Source: JACCTI01 sp038237435 | Lineage (GTDB): Bacteria > Verrucomicrobiota > Verrucomicrobiia > Chthoniobacterales > UBA10450 | NCBI GenBank assembly: GCA_038237435.1 | Contig: JBBRYT010000006.1 | Coordinates: 138,492 to 202,491 of the forward strand | Length of the DNA: 64,000 nt | Direction of reading: 5' to 3' | In this document: in pieces, positions 61,108 to 64,000 of the stretch | How positions within the stretch are numbered: the first letter of the stretch is position 1 | How the letters are laid out: each line of letters begins with the position of its first letter | Notes under the pieces: generated by a model | What the model was told of the DNA's origin: nothing | Database searches by the model: none | What the model saw: the letters and a program-made list of their open reading frames with translations, nothing else | Made by a program: the position numbers and the translations under genes

Positions 61108-61716
61108 ATGATCTTAAAATTGCATTCCAGGGTGCTCACAGCGCTTGTCTCGGCGGGCTTGGTTTTACTAGCGTCCCACGCGCAGGCAACCTTGCTTGAC
61201 TTCAATCTGGCCGCCTTCAACGGCTACATTAACACTCCGTCCTTCAACAGCGGCACCGGCACGCTTACCTTCAGCAACACCAACCCGCGTCCACCCGGAT
61301 CGCAGGCTTACCAGACCGGCGTGGGTGTGACTAACATGCCTTCCTACAGCGCCGGGGAGATCTTGCAGCGGGCCATCCTGATGCGCAGCACGGATGCGGC
61401 CTCGTTCTTGAATATCGGCGTCCAAAGTGGCAGCGGCGACACCAACACTCTCTCAGTGACAAACGAGCTGCTCGCGACCAACTCCAGCTTCCTTTGGGTC
61501 TATTCAATTCCTCGACTGGTGGATGCCTTCAAGCCCAATGGCTACTTCTGGATTCCGGGCGCGATCGGGCAGGAGATCCAGGTGCAGAGAATTTTGTTGG
61601 GCGATCCCGCGAGTATCATCCGAGCCGTTCCCGAATCCGCGGCGGGCTTGCCAGTTTTCGCGGTGGTGACGGTGGGGCTGCTCTTACTGCGCGGTCGAGT
61701 CGGCCGCGCGATCTAG
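61108..61716 (+). CDS. Secreted protein with VPES (PEP-CTERM-like) sorting signal
   Basis: This 202-residue protein has a signal peptide (about 1-27, ending HAQA). The C-terminus is VPESAAGLPVFAVVTVGLL followed by LLRGRVGRAI: a VPxS motif, one membrane helix and a basic end. This is the layout of the PEP-CTERM/VPDSG-CTERM signals cut by exosortases. The body is Asn/Ser/Thr-rich beta sequence with no known domain. Its stop overlaps the gmd stop tail to tail by four bases. No exosortase gene is in the window. Confidence 0.75.
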   Translation: MILKLHSRVLTALVSAGLVLLASHAQATLLDFNLAAFNGYINTPSFNSGTGTLTFSNTNPRPPGSQAYQTGVGVTNMPSYSAGEILQRAILMRSTDAASFLNIGVQSGSGDTNTLSVTNELLATNSSFLWVYSIPRLVDAFKPNGYFWIPGAIGQEIQVQRILLGDPASIIRAVPESAAGLPVFAVVTVGLLLLRGRVGRAI

Positions 61717-62726
61717 GGCATTTTGCCCAAATGCTTTTGCGCAGATTGGCGCGAGAGCGATTCTAGATCGGCGTCGACCATGATGCGGACCAGATCCGCG
61801 AAACGGGTCTTTGGCTCCCAGTCGAGCAGCTGCTTCGCCTTGGCCGGATCGCCAATCAGTAGTTCGACTTCCGCGGGGCGTTCGTAGCGGTTGTCGTGTT
61901 TGACGAATTCTTTCCAATCGAGATTGACGTGACCGAAGGCCACTTCGCAAAACTCGCGCACGGTGTGCGTCTCATTCGTCGCCAGCACGAAATCACCTGC
62001 CGTATCATGTTGCACAATCCGCCACATACCTTCGACATATTCGGGCGCGTAACCCCAGTCACGTTTTGCCTCGAGGTTGCCGAGAAATAATTCCTTCTGC
62101 AGCCCGTACTTAATCGCGGCGACCGCACGCGTGATTTTGCGCGTCACGAAAGTTTCACCGCGGCGAGGGCTTTCGTGATTGAAAAGAATTCCGTTGCTGG
62201 CGTGCAGACCGTAACTCTCTCGGTAATTAATCGTCGCCCAGTAAGCGAAAACTTTCGCGACACCGTACGGACTACGCGGCCAGAACGGCGTCGTCTCCGT
62301 CTGCGGAACCTCCTGCACTTTGCCGAACATCTCGCTTGATGACGCCTGATAAAAACGCGACTTGATTCCGGTTTCGCGCATCGCTTCCAAAATTCGAATC
62401 GTGCCGACACCGGTGACATCGGCCGTGTATTCCGGAATGTCGAAACTGACGCGCACGTGGCTTTGCGCTGCGAGATGATAAATCTCGTCCGGCTTCAATT
62501 CGTAAACCAGCTTCACGATATTCACCGAATCGCTCAGATCGCCGTAATGCAGAAAAAGTCGCACGCCGTTGATGTGCGGATCGGCGTAAAGATGATCGAT
62601 GCGCGCGGTGTTGAAGGTGCTGGCACGGCGAATGATGCCATGAACTTCGTAGCCTTTTTCGAGCAAGAGATCGGCCAGATAACTGCCGTCCTGACCTGTA
62701 ATTCCGGTGATGAGCGCCTTCTTCAT
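61713..62726 (-). CDS. gmd: GDP-mannose 4,6-dehydratase
   Basis: This 337-residue extended SDR enzyme has TGITGQDGSYLADLLLEKGY (NADP site), the catalytic SSSEMFG and YGVAK (Tyr/Lys), and RDWGYAPEYVEGMW near the C-terminus. It makes GDP-4-keto-6-deoxymannose, the precursor of GDP-fucose or GDP-rhamnose for surface sugars. The next enzyme (GDP-fucose synthase or reductase) is not in the window. The length is slightly short but complete. Confidence 0.95.
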   Translation of the reverse strand: MKKALITGITGQDGSYLADLLLEKGYEVHGIIRRASTFNTARIDHLYADPHINGVRLFLHYGDLSDSVNIVKLVYELKPDEIYHLAAQSHVRVSFDIPEYTADVTGVGTIRILEAMRETGIKSRFYQASSSEMFGKVQEVPQTETTPFWPRSPYGVAKVFAYWATINYRESYGLHASNGILFNHESPRRGETFVTRKITRAVAAIKYGLQKELFLGNLEAKRDWGYAPEYVEGMWRIVQHDTAGDFVLATNETHTVREFCEVAFGHVNLDWKEFVKHDNRYERPAEVELLIGDPAKAKQLLDWEPKTRFADLVRIMVDADLESLSRQSAQKHLGKMP

Positions 62727-62750
62727 TTTTCGAGTGGAGCGTTTACCGTA

Positions 62751-63518
62751 TCACAAGTTCGTCGGCAAATGCTTTAGGTCATTTTCGACCGAGTTTTGCA
62801 GCAAAACCGCGCGCTGCGCCGCGATCAATTCGCCGATGCCTTTGCGGCCTAACGAGAGCATGGCATTGAGTTCGGAATCGGAAAACGTTGCCTCTTCGCC
62901 TGACCCTTGCATCTCGACGAACTCGCCGTCTTCCGTTGCGACCAAGTTAAAATCGACCGTCACGGCTTTGTCCTCTTCGTAGTTCAAATCGAGGACCGGC
63001 GTCGCCTCCAGCACGCCCGCGCTGACCGCCGCTACTAGTTTGCGCAACGGCGATTGCTTCAATTTGCCCAGCCTAACGAGTCCTTCGCAAGCGATCGCGA
63101 CTGCGAGACTCGCGCCGGTAATTGCGGCGGTGCGCGTTCCGCCATCGGCCTGCAAAACATCGCAATCGACCCACATCGTCCGCGGTCCGAGTTTTTCGAG
63201 ATCGACGACTGCGCGAAGCGAACGACCGATCAGTCGCTGAATCTCGCTGCTGCGTCCGTCGAGTTTTCCTTTCGCGATGTCGCGTGGTTTTCGCGACTGC
63301 GTCGAATACGGCAGCATCGAATATTCGGCTGTCAGCCAACCGCCGGTCACGCCCTGCTCTTTCATCCAGCGTGGAACGCCTTCATCAATCATGACGGCGC
63401 AGATCACCCGAGTGTTCCCCATGGCGACCACTACCGAGCCCGACGCGTGCGGCGCGATCCCGACGTCGAAGCTGATTGGACGAATTTGATTATGACTGCG
63501 ACCATCAAGACGATTCAC
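62751..63518 (-). CDS. rph: Ribonuclease PH
   Basis: This 255-residue protein begins MNRLDGRSHNQIRPISFD and carries SMLPYSTQSR, GRSSEIQRLIGRSLRAVVDL and DCDVLQADGGTRTAAITGA, all RNase PH wording. It is a phosphorolytic 3' exonuclease that trims tRNA ends. It is transcribed away from the rRNA leader at 63.5-63.9 kb. The length is normal and the start at 63518 (ATG) is unambiguous. Confidence 0.96.
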   Translation of the reverse strand: MNRLDGRSHNQIRPISFDVGIAPHASGSVVVAMGNTRVICAVMIDEGVPRWMKEQGVTGGWLTAEYSMLPYSTQSRKPRDIAKGKLDGRSSEIQRLIGRSLRAVVDLEKLGPRTMWVDCDVLQADGGTRTAAITGASLAVAIACEGLVRLGKLKQSPLRKLVAAVSAGVLEATPVLDLNYEEDKAVTVDFNLVATEDGEFVEMQGSGEEATFSDSELNAMLSLGRKGIGELIAAQRAVLLQNSVENDLKHLPTNL

Positions 63519-63582
63519 GCGCGCAACGTAGGTGCATTTTCGCGGCCAGCGCGAATTTTCTCAAAAAAGTACGTTTTCCACG

Positions 63583-63610
63583 TTGACGATCGGAATTCGA
63601 TCGCTATTTT
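63583..63610 (+). promoter_or_regulatory. Candidate promoter of the 23S rRNA transcript
   Basis: TTGACG (63583-63588) and TATTTT (63605-63610) are 16 bases apart and preceded by A/T-rich sequence (CAAAAAAG, GTTTTCC). A short GC stem (CCCGC/GCGGG, 63617-63631) follows directly. It is the best consensus match in the gap before the 23S gene. Confidence 0.4.
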
Positions 63611-63675
63611 GCTGACCCCGCCTGAAGCGGGACTCCTCTAGTTAAGTCTGGACGGAGTGTGTTCTGGCACATTTT

Positions 63676-63705
63676 GGGACTGCAAATTGAACTCAATTTT
63701 GTCCC
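63676..63705 (+). other. Hairpin in the rRNA leader
   Basis: GGGAC ... AAATTG pairs with CAATTT ... GTCCC (outer stem 63676-63680/63701-63705, inner stem 63684-63689/63694-63699). It could serve RNA processing. No T-run follows, so a terminator is less likely. Confidence 0.5.
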
Positions 63706-63781
63706 GGCTGATTAACGGAAACGTTTCGAGTCGGAAGACAGGGTTGGGTTTTTTTATGGGCTGAAGTGTGCGAGAGCCGCT

Positions 63782-63791
63782 GGTTCTTTGA
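63782..63791 (+). promoter_or_regulatory. boxA-like antitermination site
   Basis: GGTTCTTTGA matches the boxA core found before rRNA genes (as in TGTTCTTTGA of many bacteria). It lies about 130 bases before the 23S start. It supports a dedicated leader for this 23S gene. Confidence 0.55.
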
Positions 63792-63923
63792 TATCTACAT
63801 ACAGGGTAGTAAATACAACTTTTTTAGAGCTGAGTCTGAAATTAACGGCTTGGAGGTTAAGATCTCCAGAGCCCGTGAGAGTTTCAGTTATCAAAGATCT
63901 CTGGTCGAAAGACCGGAACAGAT

Positions 63924-64000
63924 TGATCAAGCTACAAAGAGCACATAATGGATGCCTTGGTGCCAATAGGCGATGAAGGACGTGATAAGCTGCGATAAGC
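63924..64000 (+). rRNA. 23S ribosomal RNA, 5' end (cut by window edge)
   Basis: From about 63924 the sequence TGATCAAGCTACAAAGAGC, then ATGGATGCCTTGG, then CGATGAAGGACGTGATAAGC and TGCGATAAGC matches the universal 5' end of bacterial 23S rRNA. The first base is estimated by analogy with E. coli. No 16S 3' end (GGATCACCTCC) and no tRNA lies between rph and this gene. Confidence 0.92.

Larger units (their letters stand above)
1..63083. repeat. Dispersed 8-11 bp motif TCGTTAGG / CCTAACGA (about 47 copies)
   Basis: The core TCGTTAGG, often extended to ACTCGTTAGGC, occurs on both strands about once per kb. Examples (approximate first base): 1, 265, 2514, 2639, 3104, 4023, 6284, 8816, 9077, 9764, 10886, 13631, 16516, 17229, 20437, 23657, 25800, 26232, 26999, 27432, 28807, 28990, 29630, 30004, 30229, 30500, 30843, 31371, 32120, 32850, 32996, 35105, 35227, 36941, 37437, 39001, 41525, 42018, 42115, 43887, 45041, 56234, 57497, 62847, 63073. 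Near variants (TCGTTAGA, CCTAACAA) add more. In genes it reads mostly as PNE, LTS/LTR/LTN or SLG. None occur between 45.05 and 56.23 kb. Confidence 0.85.

Noticed and set aside
1..63083. The GCCTAAC / GTTAGGC sequence as integron attC recombination sites
   Set aside because: It matches the RYYYAAC and GTTRRRY half-site patterns, but the copies are single, not paired within 60-150 bases with inner repeats. They lie within conserved core genes, and no integrase is seen.
63642..63923. tRNA genes or a 16S 3' end in the leader before 23S
   Set aside because: No cloverleaf with a TTCGA-type loop and no GGATCACCTCC 16S end was found. Only simple hairpins and a boxA-like site were seen.
1..64000. 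CRISPR arrays
   Set aside because: No regularly spaced identical 24-40 base repeats were seen. The closely spaced repeats in 52.9-55.0 kb are coding propeller units of about 145 bases without spacers.

Overview
The window looks like chromosomal DNA of a Verrucomicrobiota bacterium, most likely in the Chthoniobacterales/Spartobacteria area. This is judged from gene content and protein style, not from a phylogenetic search. Supporting traits are a Gram-negative envelope (kdsA, lptA/B/C-like genes, a 6-S1-domain RpsA, an outer-membrane beta-barrel), an HprK/HPr/EI relay, SpeA-type arginine decarboxylase, an ECF sigma factor paired with a WD40 Ser/Thr kinase, a VPES-type C-terminal sorting signal, and secreted proteins with the 'DSDG...EY' plus 'FYRV' C-termini common in this phylum. 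Coding is dense, with many 1-4 base start/stop overlaps.

Layout. 0-3.7 kb (minus): aroC, cvpA, gatB, glycerate kinase (cut by the window edge). 3.9-7.9 kb (minus): thioredoxin-like protein, cystathionine beta-synthase, J-domain protein, cystathionine gamma-synthase/lyase, a probable transsulfuration group. 8.1-9.8 kb (plus): rpsA. 9.9-15.3 kb: two large FlgO-like/TPR signalling proteins, one with a nucleotide-cyclase domain and one with a winged-helix DNA-binding domain, flanking an outer-membrane protein gene. 15.3-19.3 kb: asnS, speA, a bifunctional nuclease. 19.3-25.9 kb (minus): kdsA, lptC-like, lptA, lptB, hpf, hprK, ptsH, ptsI, an envelope and PTS-type regulatory block. 25.9-36.0 kb (minus): usp, a YwaF-like membrane protein, then a compact arginine cluster argD-argF'-argB-argE-argH-argG-(P-loop protein)-argC. 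Its carbamoyltransferase carries the features of N-succinylornithine transcarbamylase, so the pathway probably runs through acylated citrulline as in Bacteroides. 36.1-42.5 kb (plus): ECF sigma factor, Ser/Thr kinase, two secreted repeat proteins. 42.5-46.0 kb (plus): coaD, yceD-like, rpmF, plsX, fabH. 46.0-57.4 kb (minus): a five-gene operon of large secreted beta-propeller/beta-helix proteins plus a SurA-like chaperone, divergent from a LuxR-type regulator. 57.5-63.5 kb: LuxR regulator, an ECF sigma remnant, tatD, an L,D-transpeptidase, a sorted surface protein, gmd, rph. 63.5-64 kb: an rRNA leader and the 5' end of a 23S rRNA gene with no 16S gene in front of it.

The strongest unexplained signal is a short dispersed motif, TCGTTAGG/CCTAACGA (extended form ACTCGTTAGGC). 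I counted about 47 copies by eye, in both orientations, inside and between genes, where roughly two are expected by chance. It is absent from the 11 kb secreted-protein region (45.05-56.2 kb). The pattern resembles the DNA uptake sequences of Neisseria and Pasteurellaceae, but the function is not shown by the sequence.
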